Positions 28,026 through 36,941 are shown, numbered from the stretch's first letter. The stretch: 64,000 nt of DNA from Actinomycetota bacterium (GCA_004366385.1 SIRU01000071.1:1-64000); one strand, 5' to 3'. Program-made: numbers and translations. The notes: generated by a model from the sequence alone, not told the origin.

Positions 28026-28352
28026 CTCGGTGCTCAGGTTACTCCTCCGCTTCGCGGCGGGCGTGTGCGACGGCTACCCACCGCCGCGTGCGCGGCTCAC
28101 GCGATCGAGCCGGTGGCGAGGAGCAGCGCGAAGAGCGCCCCGAGGACGGCTACCGCCGACGCTCCGGTGACGACGACCGCATACGCACGGTAGGGGTGAA
28201 CGGGACTCGAAGGGCTGCACGCAGAGCGGGTTTCCCGGTGCCCTGGAGCTTCACACGCCGACCGAGCTCTTCTTACCGAACCATTACCGGGAGAGAGGGG
28301 AGCCGCAGCGGGTGGTCCCCCGGCCACCCGCTGCAGCCCAGGAGCCGCGGCG
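28026..28352. other. gap with no convincing gene
   Basis: A minus-strand stretch ending at 28097 encodes a hydrophobic tail (AYAVVVTGASAVAVLGALFA) but has no usable start codon, so it may be a remnant of a small membrane protein. A sequence at 28191-28220 resembles a tRNA T-loop but has no partner acceptor arm. The promoter region of the sigma gene should lie near 28040-28100. Confidence 0.3.
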
Positions 28353-28490
28353 CTAGGCCGCGGGCCGACCGATCGCGCCGAAGAGCGCGAGGACGAGTGC
28401 CACGACGAGCAGCAGGAACAGGAACTTCGAGACTGCGACCCCGCCGCCGATCGCGAGTAGAAGGAGCAACAGGACGAGTAGCCAGACCAT
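28353..28490 (-). CDS. 45-residue single-span hydrophobic protein
   Basis: A very short gene with GGAGGTG (28498-28504) at ideal distance from ATG 28490. The protein is almost wholly hydrophobic (MVWLLVLLLLLLAIGGGVAV, then a KFLFLLLVVALVLALFGAIG stretch) with one lysine between two helices. It resembles small hydrophobic stress-type peptides of many bacteria. Function unknown. Confidence 0.6.
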   Translation of the reverse strand: MVWLLVLLLLLLAIGGGVAVSKFLFLLLVVALVLALFGAIGRPAA

Positions 28491-28681
28491 TCGCATTCAC
28501 CTCCGTGTCGAGCTGGTGCACGGAGGCTCGTACCCGAGATCGCCACGCCTCAACCATCCGCCGCCGGTGTTTCGGCCCGACCGCGCCCGGGTAGCACGGC
28601 GAGGGAGTGCCTCGGGGCCGCGAGACGACGTGCTGCGCGGGGCCATGCCGCGCGAAGCTCGCTCGGAGAGGGCGCAGGTCT

Positions 28682-29296
28682 CTACGTGCTTCGGCTCGTT
28701 CGGTCGCCGGCGAGCACGAGCTCGCCGATCCGGCGGGCGGCGACGGCGGCGTCGCGGTCGCCCTCCTGTGCCGCGACGATCGAGCCCTTCATCAGGATGT
28801 GCCACCTGCGCGCGAGCTCGCAGGGTCGCTCGCTGCCCGCCTCCTGGGCCAGCGCGGCGAGGAAGCTCCTGACCGTCTCGAGGTGACCCGCGCTCGCCTC
28901 GTACACTCGACTGGAGTGATCACGGGTCTCGAGCAAGACGTTGACGAAGGCGCAGCCTTCGAAGTCGTCACGCTGGAACCAGTCGTGGAGCACGTCGAAG
29001 ACGGTGAGCAGGCGCTGCTCGGCGTCGTCTGCGCGACGCTCGACCTCACGGGCGAGCCAGTTCTTCGTCCACCGCTCCTCGCGCAGGCGCAGGAACTCGA
29101 GCACGAGGTCGTCCTTCGAGGCGAAGTTCCGGTAGAGCGTCGCCTTCGCGACCCCCGAGTGCTCGATCAGGCGGTCGATCCCGACGGCGCGGACGCCGTG
29201 ACGCGAGAACAGGTCGTACGCGGCGTCCAGGATCCGCTGCCGTGCGGTGACAGCGGCAGGGGGCGTGCCTCCGAGTGTCGTGGCGGCGTCGCTCAT
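28682..29296 (-). CDS. TetR-family regulator
   Basis: A 204-residue regulator. The helix-turn-helix covers residues 20-65 (RILDAAYDLFSRHGVRAVGI, then GVAKATLYRNFASKDDLV). The C-terminal domain has the DFEGCAFVNVLLE motif of the AcrR-like group, with a cysteine that could sense ligand. It is divergent from the large GAF-SpoIIE gene at 29358 with a 61-bp spacer, and may regulate it or itself. Confidence 0.88.
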   Translation of the reverse strand: MSDAATTLGGTPPAAVTARQRILDAAYDLFSRHGVRAVGIDRLIEHSGVAKATLYRNFASKDDLVLEFLRLREERWTKNWLAREVERRADDAEQRLLTVFDVLHDWFQRDDFEGCAFVNVLLETRDHSSRVYEASAGHLETVRSFLAALAQEAGSERPCELARRWHILMKGSIVAAQEGDRDAAVAARRIGELVLAGDRTSRST

Positions 29297-29357
29297 CTTG
29301 GTGCGGATGCGCTCTTGATCGGAACCGGATGGTAACCGTCTGTCTACAAATCGCGAA

Positions 29358-32300
29358 GTGAGCGCTCAGCCGACCGAGGCCGTCGAGCTCGACGCAGGCC
29401 CGAGGCCGAGGGGGCGCCGGTACGGCGTCGCCGTGTTTCTCGCGGGCGCGTCGCTGCTCTTCGCGATCCTGCTCGAGGAGATCGCCGAGGCGCCGATCTA
29501 CGCTCCGCTCCTCGGGGCCGTGGCGGTCGCCGCGGTGTACGGAGGCCTCGGCCCGGCTCTCGTCACGACGGCGCTGACCTGGATCGCGGCCTGGGTGATC
29601 CTCGCCGAGTCCCAGAGCACGTTCGGCTTCGGCGAAACGGATCATCGCACGCGCTGGAGCGCGAACCTCGCCGTCGGGCTCGTCCTCGCCTGGGTGATCG
29701 TCGCCGTCCGGCAGGGGCGAGAGCGCGCGACGACCGAGGTTCAGGAGGTGCGGGCCTCCGTCCGGGAGCTCGAGAGCCTCCAGGCGTTGACGGCCGCGCT
29801 GGCCGCCGCGGTCACGCCGTCCGACGTCGCTCATGCCCTGCTCGAGGAGACACCGCCGCTCGTCGGCGCGCGCGGCGGCTCGCTCGGCCTCATCGACGGG
29901 AACGAGCTCGAGATCGTCGATCCGCAGGGCGTACGCGGGCAGACGCACCGGCCGGGGTTCCGGATGCCGCTCGCCGCCCGCGCTCCCATCGCAGAGGCCG
30001 CTCGCAGCGGGGACACGGTCGTCGTGCGCGACCGCGCGACGTTCGAGCTGGAGTACCCGGACGGCGCCGCGCTGAGCCTCTTCGCGCACGGCGCCCTCGC
30101 CGTCCCGCTCCGGGTCGCCGGCGAGGTCGCCGGGTCCCTGAGCATGCTCTTCTCGGAGGAGATGGCGATCGACCCCGGCGCAGAGTCGATCGCCGCGCTC
30201 GCCGCCGACCTCGGCGGCCAGGCGCTCGAGCGGGCGCAGCTGTACGAGGGCGAGCGGGACTCGCGTCAGGCGCTGGATCGCATCCTCCGTGTCGCTCCGC
30301 AGTTCCAGGCCGACACCGTCCCCGCCGCCGCCGACGCGATCTGCCTCGAGGCGTGCTCGACGTTCGGCGCCGACGTCGCGACTCTCTGGCGCGTCCAGGG
30401 CGAGCGGATGGCCCTCGTACGGGCGAGCCCGGGGCTCGCGCGTCTGGAGCCTGGCCTGGAGGCCGCGCTCGCAGACTTCCCCCAGCTCCGTGAAGCCGTC
30501 GCGAGCAGGGACATCTCGTTCGTCCCCGACCTCTTCGAGGAAGCCACCGGCGAGGGGCTCGAGCGCGTTCGGGAGCTCGGGTTGCGCTCGTCCGTGCGGA
30601 CTCCCATCGCCATCGGGGGCGCCGGAACCACGCTCGTGCTCGTGCTCTCGTGGCTGCGCGTGATCTCGGAGCCGGATCCCACGACGCTCGCCGTGCTCCG
30701 CCGCTTCACCGACCAGGCGGGGCTCGCCCTCGAGCAGGTCGAGCGGCGGCTCGCCGAGACCGAGGCGACGCGGCGCGCCGACGAGACGCGCCGGCTGCAG
30801 GAGATCACGGCGGCGCTGGCCGTCGCCTCCACGGCTGCCGACGTGAGCGCCGCCTGTCTCGAGCACGCGCTCGCGGCGGTCGGCGCCGATGCGGGGTTCG
30901 TCGTGCTCACGCACCCCGAGCGGGTTGCGGTCGAGCTCGTCGCGGGGAGCGGCTACGCGGAGGAGGCGCTCGCGCGCTGGGGTGGCGCGGCCCTGGACGA
31001 CGACGTGCCGTTCGCGCGCGCGATTGCGTCCGGTGAGCCCGTGTGGGCGCTCGGAGACGGCGACGTGTCGGGCTTCCCGGGCGCCGAGCCGGACGGGGAC
31101 GTGGGGTGGGTGGCGGTCCCGCTGATGACGGCGGCCGGTGTCCGCGGGGCGCTCCAGCTCGCCTTCCACACGCGCCGCGAGCTCGACGAGGGCGAGCGCC
31201 GGTGGCTCCAGGCGATCGTCTCGCAGTGCGCCCAGGCGCTCGAGCGAAGCCGGCTCTACGACGCCGAGCTGCTCCTCCGCCGCCGCTCCGAGCGGCTTCA
31301 GGGCATGACCGCGGCGCTGTCCAACGCGCGGACCCCCGCGGAGGTCGCGGCCGTGGTCGTCGACGAGATCGGAGGCGCGGTCGGGGCGGACGGCGCCGCG
31401 CTCCTCGGCCCAGGCGACGAGCGTCGCCACACGCAGCCGATCGCAGCGCGCGGGTACGCGGAGCACGACACGACGACCTGGCTCCAGGCGCTGCCCGGCG
31501 CGTCGACACCCGGAGGTCGCGCGCTCCGGCGGCGGGCGTCGGCGTTCTACGAGTCGGTCGAGGAGCTTGCGGGTGAGTTCCCGGACCTCGACGCCGATGT
31601 CCGCCGCTCGGGTCACGCGTCGTTCCTGTTCGTTCCACTCGTGCTCGGCCGCCGTACGACCGCGGTGCTCGTCCTCTCCTGGTCGAGCCCGTACGCGCTC
31701 TCACCCGAGGAGCGGCGCTTCGTCGAGGCGCTCGCCGGGCAGGCCGCACAGGCGCTCGACCGGGCTCGGAGCTACGAGACCGAGCAGACGATCGCGGAGA
31801 CGCTTCAGCGGAGCGTCCTCCCGGAGTCGCTGCCCGAGGTGGAGGGGGTCGAGCTGGCGGCGCGCTACCTGCCCGGCACCGCCGAGCTCGACGTCGGCGG
31901 CGACTGGTACGACGTGATCCGGCTGGTCGACGGGCGCCTCGGGCTCGTCGTGGGGGACGTGGTGGGCAAGGGCGTCGCGGCTGCCGCGACGATGGCGCAG
32001 CTCCGGAACGCGTTGCGGGCGTTCTCCCTCGACCGTTTGAAGCCGTCGTCGACTATGGCGCGGCTGAACCGGCTCGCCGAGGAGGTCGTCGAGGCCGCGT
32101 TCGCCACCGTCGTGTACGTGGTCGTCGACACCGCGGCCGGGGTCTGTCGCTACACGGCCGCCGGGCACCCGCCTCCGCTCGTCGCATACCCGGACGGGCG
32201 GGTCGAGCTCCTCGAAGGCGGCCGAGGCCTGCCGCTCGGGGCATCGCCGGACGCGCTCTACTCGCACGGAGTGGCTGAGCTCCCGGCCGGGAGCGTGCTC

Positions 32301-32888
32301 CTCCTGTACACGGACGGGCTGGTCGAGCGCCGCGACCGGCCGATCGACGACGGGCTCGAGCGGCTGCGGTCGGCCGTCCTCGAGGGGCGGCGCGCTCCCG
32401 AGCAGCTCGTGGAGCACGTGCTCGAGCGCCTGGTGGGCGAAGGTGAGCGTGGTGACGACATCGCCCTTCTCGCCGTCCGTCTGCTCGTCGTCGCCCCGCG
32501 CCCCCTCCGGCTCCGGGTTCCCGGCGACCTCGACTCGCTCGGCCTCGTTCGGGATGCCGTCCGCACCTGGTTGACGGGGACGACGTTGGATCGCGACGAG
32601 CGTCACGAGGTCGTGCTCGCCGTGTGGGAAGCGTGCGCGAACGCCGTCGAGCACGCCTTGCCGTCAGGCGACGGTCACGTCGACATCCGTGCCGAGACGA
32701 CTCCGTCGGGCGTGAAGGTCGTCGTCGCCGACGACGGTGCCTGGAGGGCGCCGACCACGCGTGCCGATCGCGGCCTGGGCCTCCGGCTCATGCACTCGAC
32801 GATGACCGCGGTGGACGTCGCGCCGGGGAGCTCGGGGACGCGCGTCACGCTCGAGAAGGTGTCCGGCGACGGCGACCGCCGGTCGTAG
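29358..32888 (+). CDS. multi-GAF SpoIIE-type phosphatase with C-terminal kinase-like ATPase domain
   Basis: A 1176-residue signal-integrating protein. Residues 22-120 contain membrane helices of a sensor-kinase-like N-terminal module. Four GAF-like domains follow at about 150-310, 310-460, 470-640 and 650-800. A PP2C/SpoIIE phosphatase domain starts near 813 (QRSVLPESLPEVEG, DVGGDWYDV, VGDVVGKGVAAA, LLLYTDGLVERR). The last 120 residues are an RsbW-like HATPase with N-box EACANAVEH near 1090 and G-box RGLGLRLM. It should dephosphorylate STAS anti-anti-sigma factors and might also phosphorylate them. Two STAS genes follow within 1.4 kb. Confidence 0.88.
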   Translation: MSAQPTEAVELDAGPRPRGRRYGVAVFLAGASLLFAILLEEIAEAPIYAPLLGAVAVAAVYGGLGPALVTTALTWIAAWVILAESQSTFGFGETDHRTRWSANLAVGLVLAWVIVAVRQGRERATTEVQEVRASVRELESLQALTAALAAAVTPSDVAHALLEETPPLVGARGGSLGLIDGNELEIVDPQGVRGQTHRPGFRMPLAARAPIAEAARSGDTVVVRDRATFELEYPDGAALSLFAHGALAVPLRVAGEVAGSLSMLFSEEMAIDPGAESIAALAADLGGQALERAQLYEGERDSRQALDRILRVAPQFQADTVPAAADAICLEACSTFGADVATLWRVQGERMALVRASPGLARLEPGLEAALADFPQLREAVASRDISFVPDLFEEATGEGLERVRELGLRSSVRTPIAIGGAGTTLVLVLSWLRVISEPDPTTLAVLRRFTDQAGLALEQVERRLAETEATRRADETRRLQEITAALAVASTAADVSAACLEHALAAVGADAGFVVLTHPERVAVELVAGSGYAEEALARWGGAALDDDVPFARAIASGEPVWALGDGDVSGFPGAEPDGDVGWVAVPLMTAAGVRGALQLAFHTRRELDEGERRWLQAIVSQCAQALERSRLYDAELLLRRRSERLQGMTAALSNARTPAEVAAVVVDEIGGAVGADGAALLGPGDERRHTQPIAARGYAEHDTTTWLQALPGASTPGGRALRRRASAFYESVEELAGEFPDLDADVRRSGHASFLFVPLVLGRRTTAVLVLSWSSPYALSPEERRFVEALAGQAAQALDRARSYETEQTIAETLQRSVLPESLPEVEGVELAARYLPGTAELDVGGDWYDVIRLVDGRLGLVVGDVVGKGVAAAATMAQLRNALRAFSLDRLKPSSTMARLNRLAEEVVEAAFATVVYVVVDTAAGVCRYTAAGHPPPLVAYPDGRVELLEGGRGLPLGASPDALYSHGVAELPAGSVLLLYTDGLVERRDRPIDDGLERLRSAVLEGRRAPEQLVEHVLERLVGEGERGDDIALLAVRLLVVAPRPLRLRVPGDLDSLGLVRDAVRTWLTGTTLDRDERHEVVLAVWEACANAVEHALPSGDGHVDIRAETTPSGVKVVVADDGAWRAPTTRADRGLGLRLMHSTMTAVDVAPGSSGTRVTLEKVSGDGDRRS

Positions 32889-32910
32889 GCCGCCGTTCCC
32901 CGGGCCGGCC

Positions 32911-32976
32911 CTAGAAGAGCCAGATCAACAGCAGGATGATCAGCACCAGAGTGAGGACGCCTCCGCCGATGTACAT
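32911..32976 (-). CDS. 21-residue hydrophobic peptide
   Basis: A tiny gene with a clear GGAAGGAG ribosome binding site before ATG 32976. The peptide is MYIGGGVLTLVLIILLLIWL plus a final phenylalanine: a glycine-rich start and one membrane-spanning stretch. Its good binding site and codon use argue that it is translated. Function unknown. Confidence 0.5.
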   Translation of the reverse strand: MYIGGGVLTLVLIILLLIWLF

Positions 32977-33139
32977 CGCGCTCCTTCCGTCGGTTGACCA
33001 CCTCCGAGTTCCACGAACGGCTCGCGCCGAAACACGGGTGGCGTCGCGGAGGCAGGTTTTCGCCGGCCGCCCGGCGGGTACTCAGGGTGCGCTGGCACGC
33101 AGACCTGGCGGCCGGCATCCCTTCGAACAAGGAGTTGAA

Positions 33140-33373
33140 ATGGGCATCAGTCTCAGCATCCTGCTCGTCGCGATCGGCGCGATCCTCACCTGGGCGGTCT
33201 CCGCCTCGGTGTCGGGCGTCGACATCACCGCGGTCGGCGTGATCCTCATGATCGTCGGCTCGATCGGGCTCCTGCTCTCGCTCGCGTTCTGGTCGACCTG
33301 GGGCGGCTTCGGCGCCCGCGACGGTGGCGGCGGCGGCCAGAACACGACCGTCGTCGAGCGCGACCGCGTCTAG
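33140..33373 (+). CDS. small two-span membrane protein (DUF6458-like)
   Basis: A 77-residue protein from ATG 33140, preceded by AAGGAG. Helix one is GISLSILLVAIGAILTWAV, helix two is TAVGVILMIVGSIGLLLSLA, followed by FWSTWGGFG and a glycine-rich hydrophilic tail. This pattern matches a small actinobacterial family often found near stress genes. Function unknown. Confidence 0.75.
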   Translation: MGISLSILLVAIGAILTWAVSASVSGVDITAVGVILMIVGSIGLLLSLAFWSTWGGFGARDGGGGGQNTTVVERDRV

Positions 33374-33461
33374 GTCGGAGCGCCCGCGACCGCCGCGGGC
33401 CCGCGAGCGGCCGGCTCGCCGGGGCGTGGCCCCCGGCGGGCCGAGCTGCTTTCCTCTCACC

Positions 33462-33809
33462 GTGCACCGGATCACCGTCGAGAACGACGGGCATCCCGTC
33501 CTCGTCATTGCGGAGGGCGAGATCGACGCATTCGTCGCCCCGGATCTCACGGCTGCCCTGGACGAGCTGCGCCGGGTGGCGGGCGCCGTCGTCGACCTCA
33601 CGCGCGTGTCGTTCCTCGACTCGACCGCACTCGGCCTCGTCGTCGGCGCCGTCCGCGAGATCGGCGAGCGCGGAGGGGAGGCGCGCGTCGTGCTGCCCGC
33701 CTCGACGGCGAGACGGATCTTCGAGATCACGATGCTCGACCGTGCGCTGCCGCTGGCCGAGTCGCGGGCCGAGGCGATCGCGGAGCTCGCGGGCACCGGC
33801 TCCGGCTGA
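33462..33809 (+). CDS. STAS-domain anti-sigma factor antagonist
   Basis: A 115-residue RsbV/SpoIIAA-like protein. The regulatory serine lies in VSFLDSTALGLVVGA (about residues 50-64), the phosphorylation site that decides binding to an anti-sigma factor. It starts at GTG 33462. Located downstream of the SpoIIE-type phosphatase at 29358, which may act on it, and convergent with a second STAS gene. Confidence 0.85.
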   Translation: MHRITVENDGHPVLVIAEGEIDAFVAPDLTAALDELRRVAGAVVDLTRVSFLDSTALGLVVGAVREIGERGGEARVVLPASTARRIFEITMLDRALPLAESRAEAIAELAGTGSG

Positions 33810-33822
33810 GGGCGCGCGAAGC

Positions 33823-34209
33823 CTAGAGAGCCGCGTCGAGCAACTCGTGGAGCTCGACCATGCTTTCGAGCGCAGCGATCTCGAGCACCCGCTTGACGCC
33901 GGGGTCGGAGACGACCACGGCGACCGCTCCACCCTCCTCGTGCGATGCGCGGGCGCGTGCGGCGAGCACGCGGAGTGCCGAGGAGTCGACGAACGTGCAG
34001 CCGCTGAGGTCGACCACGAGGCGATCGCCCGGGCGCGCCTGCCGGAGCGCCTGCTCGAACTGTGGGCTCGTGGCCAGATCCAGGTCTCCTGTCACGGCCG
34101 CGACGACGACGCCGCGCGCCGGCGCGTCGACCGTCACGCGGAACTCATGGGTCGCCTCCACCACCCGAGTGTAGGCAACGTGCTCGGAACCGTTCCGAAA
34201 GCGTGACAT
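33823..34209 (-). CDS. STAS-domain anti-sigma factor antagonist
   Basis: A 128-residue protein from ATG 34209, with GTG 34161 as a possible shorter start. The STAS core has GDLDLATSPQFEQAL and the phospho-acceptor motif VDLSGCTFVDSSALRVL. It lies tail to tail with the STAS gene at 33462 (13-bp gap). Two different antagonists close to one phosphatase suggest a branched partner-switching pathway. No anti-sigma kinase gene other than the HATPase domain at 29358 is seen. Confidence 0.85.
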   Translation of the reverse strand: MSRFRNGSEHVAYTRVVEATHEFRVTVDAPARGVVVAAVTGDLDLATSPQFEQALRQARPGDRLVVDLSGCTFVDSSALRVLAARARASHEEGGAVAVVVSDPGVKRVLEIAALESMVELHELLDAAL

Positions 34210-34270
34210 TTCTCTAACGGGACGAAAGTACGATCGTCCTCGTCCATTGTTCGGAAAAGGAGCTCCAGAG

Positions 34271-34855
34271 ATGAAAGCCCTCCGCGGGTTCAGGCCCTCC
34301 GCCGCGCTCGTCGTCGCGACGCTCGCGCTGCTCGTCGCCCTCGGCGAGACGAGCTGGGCCACCCTCTCCCAGCTCGCTCCTCGGAGCGTAGGCACACCCC
34401 AGCTCAAGACCGGCGCGGTGACGACCGCCAAGGTCCGGAACGGCGCGATCACGTCGGCCAAGATCAGAAACGGCTCGATCACGCGCTCCGACCTCGGGCC
34501 GAGCGCGAGGATCGCCGGCCCGCGCGGGCGCCAGGGCCCGGCCGGCCCGGCCGGCTCGGTCTCGAAGCTGTGGGCGGTCTCGACGTCCGCCGGAGCGCTC
34601 AACCGCTCGGCGGGGACAGTGTCCTCCGCCAGAGTCGGTGTCGGGCAGTACGAGGTGATCTTCAACCAGGACATCTCGAACTGCGTGTACGTCGCGTCGG
34701 TCGGCGGTTTCATCGACATCTCGAACGCCGCGGGCCAGCAGGGCTTCGCCGTGGTCGGAAAGAAGGCAGGCACCGCCAACGGGGTGCGCGTGAACACGCG
34801 CTCGCAGACGGGCGCCGCCGCAGACCGCTCCTTCCACCTGGTCGTGGTCTGCTGA
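34271..34855 (+). CDS. secreted protein with pentapeptide-like repeats and collagen-like segment
   Basis: A 194-residue protein from ATG 34271 with AAGGAG at good spacing. The signal segment (FRPSAALVVATLALLVALGE) is a paralog of that in the 17102-17656 protein. Residues about 38-78 contain short repeats (KTGAVTTAKVRNGAITSAKI). A short collagen-like stretch (GPRGRQGPAGPAGS, about 87-100) leads into a globular C-terminal domain that looks like the beta-sandwich domain often attached to collagen-like tails. It is probably exported and surface-exposed. Confidence 0.75.
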   Translation: MKALRGFRPSAALVVATLALLVALGETSWATLSQLAPRSVGTPQLKTGAVTTAKVRNGAITSAKIRNGSITRSDLGPSARIAGPRGRQGPAGPAGSVSKLWAVSTSAGALNRSAGTVSSARVGVGQYEVIFNQDISNCVYVASVGGFIDISNAAGQQGFAVVGKKAGTANGVRVNTRSQTGAAADRSFHLVVVC

Positions 34856-34946
34856 CGAGATCCCGCACCCGGGGCATACGCGGAGCCGCCGCGTCAGCAC
34901 CATGCGTAGGACGGCTGGGGACGACTCAGGACGAGGAGGTCTGCAC

Positions 34947-35627
34947 ATGCGACGGTTCACCACTCTCGCGCTCGTGGCGGTCACGGCCGCCTTCGGCGTG
35001 CTCGCGACGGGCGCGGTCGCCAAGGGGCCGCCGGCAGGGAAGGGGCCGAAGCACGCGAAGCACATGAACAACGGCGTCTGCAAGGGCTTGACGCCGACCC
35101 ACGTGGGAACATCGGGCAACGACGTCATCAACGGGACGGACGGTGACGACGTGATCGTCGCCGGCCCCGGAGACGACCAGGTGTGGGGCCACGGCGGGAA
35201 CGACGTCATCTGCGGCGGGCCCGGGAAGGACACGCTCCAGGGCGGCGCCGGGACCGACTTCCTCGCCGGCGAGCAGGGCGACGACCTCCTGGACGGCGGT
35301 GTGCTGGGGTGCTGCAGCGGCGCTGACACCGGGAACGACGTCCTGCGAGGAGGTCCCGGGAAAGACGTCTTGCACGCCAGCGACTTCGGCAACAACGTCC
35401 TCTACGGAGGGCCGGGCTCGGACGAGCTGAACGGCTGGCAGGGCAACGACGTGCTGAACGGCGGGCACGGCAACGACAAGCTCGCCGGCTTCACGGGGAA
35501 CGACACCCTGAGCGGCGGGAGAGGGAGGGACAGCCTCGACGGAGGAGACGGCACCGACGTCGTCGACGGTGGGCGCGGGAAGGACACCTGCGTCAACGGC
35601 GAGCTGACCGTTCGCTGTGACCCCTAG
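34947..35627 (+). CDS. secreted RTX-type calcium-binding repeat protein
   Basis: A 226-residue protein from ATG 34947 with AGGAGG upstream. A signal peptide (about residues 1-25, ending near GAVAKG) is followed by about eight nonapeptide repeats of the GGxGxDxLx type (for example GGPGKDTLQGGAGTDFLAG), which form a calcium-stabilised beta-roll. Four cysteines are scattered (NNGVCKG, VICGG, GCCSG, DTCVNG), unusual for RTX rolls and possibly disulfide-bonded. No catalytic domain is attached. The stop codon TAG is inside the left end of repeat copy B. Confidence 0.85.
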   Translation: MRRFTTLALVAVTAAFGVLATGAVAKGPPAGKGPKHAKHMNNGVCKGLTPTHVGTSGNDVINGTDGDDVIVAGPGDDQVWGHGGNDVICGGPGKDTLQGGAGTDFLAGEQGDDLLDGGVLGCCSGADTGNDVLRGGPGKDVLHASDFGNNVLYGGPGSDELNGWQGNDVLNGGHGNDKLAGFTGNDTLSGGRGRDSLDGGDGTDVVDGGRGKDTCVNGELTVRCDP

Positions 35628-35750
35628 ATGATTGATTCCACAGGCTCGCCACCTCCGGGGTGCGAGCTGGCCGCGCAGCCGCTGCGGGAGCGGCCCAGAC
35701 GCGCCAGATCGCGCAGTCGGACGCGCGAGAGTTTGGAATCAATCATCTAG
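35624..35750. repeat. TIR-bearing short element, copy B
   Basis: A 127-bp element with perfect 17-bp terminal inverted repeats, CTAGATGATTGATTCCA and its complement at 35734-35750. The inner part matches the left part of copy A in inverted orientation. No coding capacity. The RTX gene's stop codon lies within its left repeat. Confidence 0.8.
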
Positions 35751-35812
35751 ATGCGCTCGACGGCCGGGCCGCCCCGCGCGGCCCGGCCGTCACCAGCTCG
35801 CTGCGCGAGAGG

Positions 35813-35885
35813 CAGGGGCGACAGGACTCGAACCTGCAACCCCTGGTTTTGGAGACCAGTGCTCTACCAATTGAGCTACGCCCCT
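35813..35885 (-). tRNA. tRNA-Trp (anticodon CCA)
   Basis: The minus strand has acceptor stem AGGGGCG/CGCCCCT, anticodon stem CTGGT/ACCAG around CTCCAAA with anticodon CCA, and T-arm GGTTCGAGTCC. The 3' CCA end is not encoded. The secE-nusG genes that often follow tRNA-Trp are not here. Confidence 0.95.
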
Positions 35886-35948
35886 GGGCTGCCGGGCCAT
35901 CGTAGCGCCGGCGAGAACGAGGCAAGCCTCGCCCCCTACACTCGCGTG

Positions 35949-36113
35949 ATGCAGCGGCGCGCGCTCGGGCTCCTCTTCGCCGTGCTCGCCGCCGGTCTCG
36001 GCGCGATCGCCTTCTACTCCGCGTCGGCCGGCGGCGGTGCGTGGGTGCTCGCGGTCGCGGCGGGCGCCCTCGCCGTGTGGATGGGAAGCCTCGCCCTGCG
36101 CGCGCTCGCCTGA
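35949..36113 (+). CDS. 54-residue two-span membrane protein
   Basis: A short gene with TACACT (35937-35942) 6 nt before ATG 35949, a leaderless arrangement seen at several genes here. The protein has two hydrophobic segments (LGLLFAVLAAGLGAIAFYSA and AWVLAVAAGALAVWMGSLAL) joined by SAGGGA. Function unknown. Confidence 0.6.
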   Translation: MQRRALGLLFAVLAAGLGAIAFYSASAGGGAWVLAVAAGALAVWMGSLALRALA

Positions 36114-36155
36114 ACCGGACTGAGGAGTTCACCGCTCCCCGGCGTATTCTCTCTC

Positions 36156-36941
36156 GTGGCCGTGGCCAGCGAGACGCACGCTCTGTGGCACGAGTATCGG
36201 AAGACGAAGGACCGCGCCCTCCGGGATCGGCTCATCCTGACCTATGCACCGCTCGTGAAGTTCGTCGCCGGGCGGGTCGGCTCCAACCTGCCCTCGCACG
36301 TGGACGAGCAGGATCTCGTCTCCTACGGGCTGCTCGGCCTCATCGGCGCGATCGAGCGCTTCGACCCGGAGCGCGAGATCAAGTTCGAGACCTACGCGAT
36401 GGCGAGGATCCGGGGCGCGATCATCGACGAGCTGCGCTCGCTGGACTGGGTGCCCCGCTCGGTGAGGACGCGCGCGCGCCAGATCGAGCGTGCGATCGCG
36501 GCTCTCGAGAAAGAGCACATGCGCGCGCCGACCGACGAGGAGATCGCGAAGAAGCTCGGCGTGTCCCCGGAGGATCTCGAGGAGAGCCTGCACGAGATCT
36601 CGCGGACGTCCGTCGCGGCGCTCGACGAGCTCTGGTCGCCCTCGGGCAGCGGCGACCAGATCGCGCTGATCGACACGATCGAGGACGAGACGGGCCCCGA
36701 CCCCGAGATCTCGCTCGAGCAGACCGAGGTGAAGGAGGCGCTCGCGGAGGCGATCTCGGGGCTCCCGGAGCGCGAGAAGCTCGTCGTCACGCTCTACTAC
36801 TACGAGGAGCTGACGCTGCGCGAGATCGGCGAGGTGCTGGGCGTGACCGAGTCACGCGTCTCGCAGCTGCACACGAAGGCGATCCTCCGCCTGAAGGCGC
36901 ACATCGCGGGCGCGCAGGCCTCGCAGCCGGCCGAGACCTAG
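36156..36941 (+). CDS. whiG: WhiG/FliA-type alternative sigma factor
   Basis: A 261-residue group 3 sigma factor. Region 2 has RLILTYAPLVKFVAGRVG and EQDLVSYGLLGLIGAIERFD. The DWVPRSVRTRARQIERA stretch is the diagnostic region 3 of the FliA/WhiG group. Region 4 has LPEREKLVVTLYYYEELTLR and GVTESRVSQLHTKAILRLK. No flagellar genes are in view, so a developmental or stress role as in WhiG is more likely than motility; this is inference. GTG 36156 lies 5 nt after TATTCT. Confidence 0.9.
   Translation: MAVASETHALWHEYRKTKDRALRDRLILTYAPLVKFVAGRVGSNLPSHVDEQDLVSYGLLGLIGAIERFDPEREIKFETYAMARIRGAIIDELRSLDWVPRSVRTRARQIERAIAALEKEHMRAPTDEEIAKKLGVSPEDLEESLHEISRTSVAALDELWSPSGSGDQIALIDTIEDETGPDPEISLEQTEVKEALAEAISGLPEREKLVVTLYYYEELTLREIGEVLGVTESRVSQLHTKAILRLKAHIAGAQASQPAET

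Noticed and set aside
28190-28290. tRNA-like T-loop (TTCGAGTCCCG on the minus strand) before a run that looks like an acceptor end
   Set aside because: No matching 5' acceptor strand, no anticodon arm and no stable T-stem. Probably chance, or a decayed tRNA.
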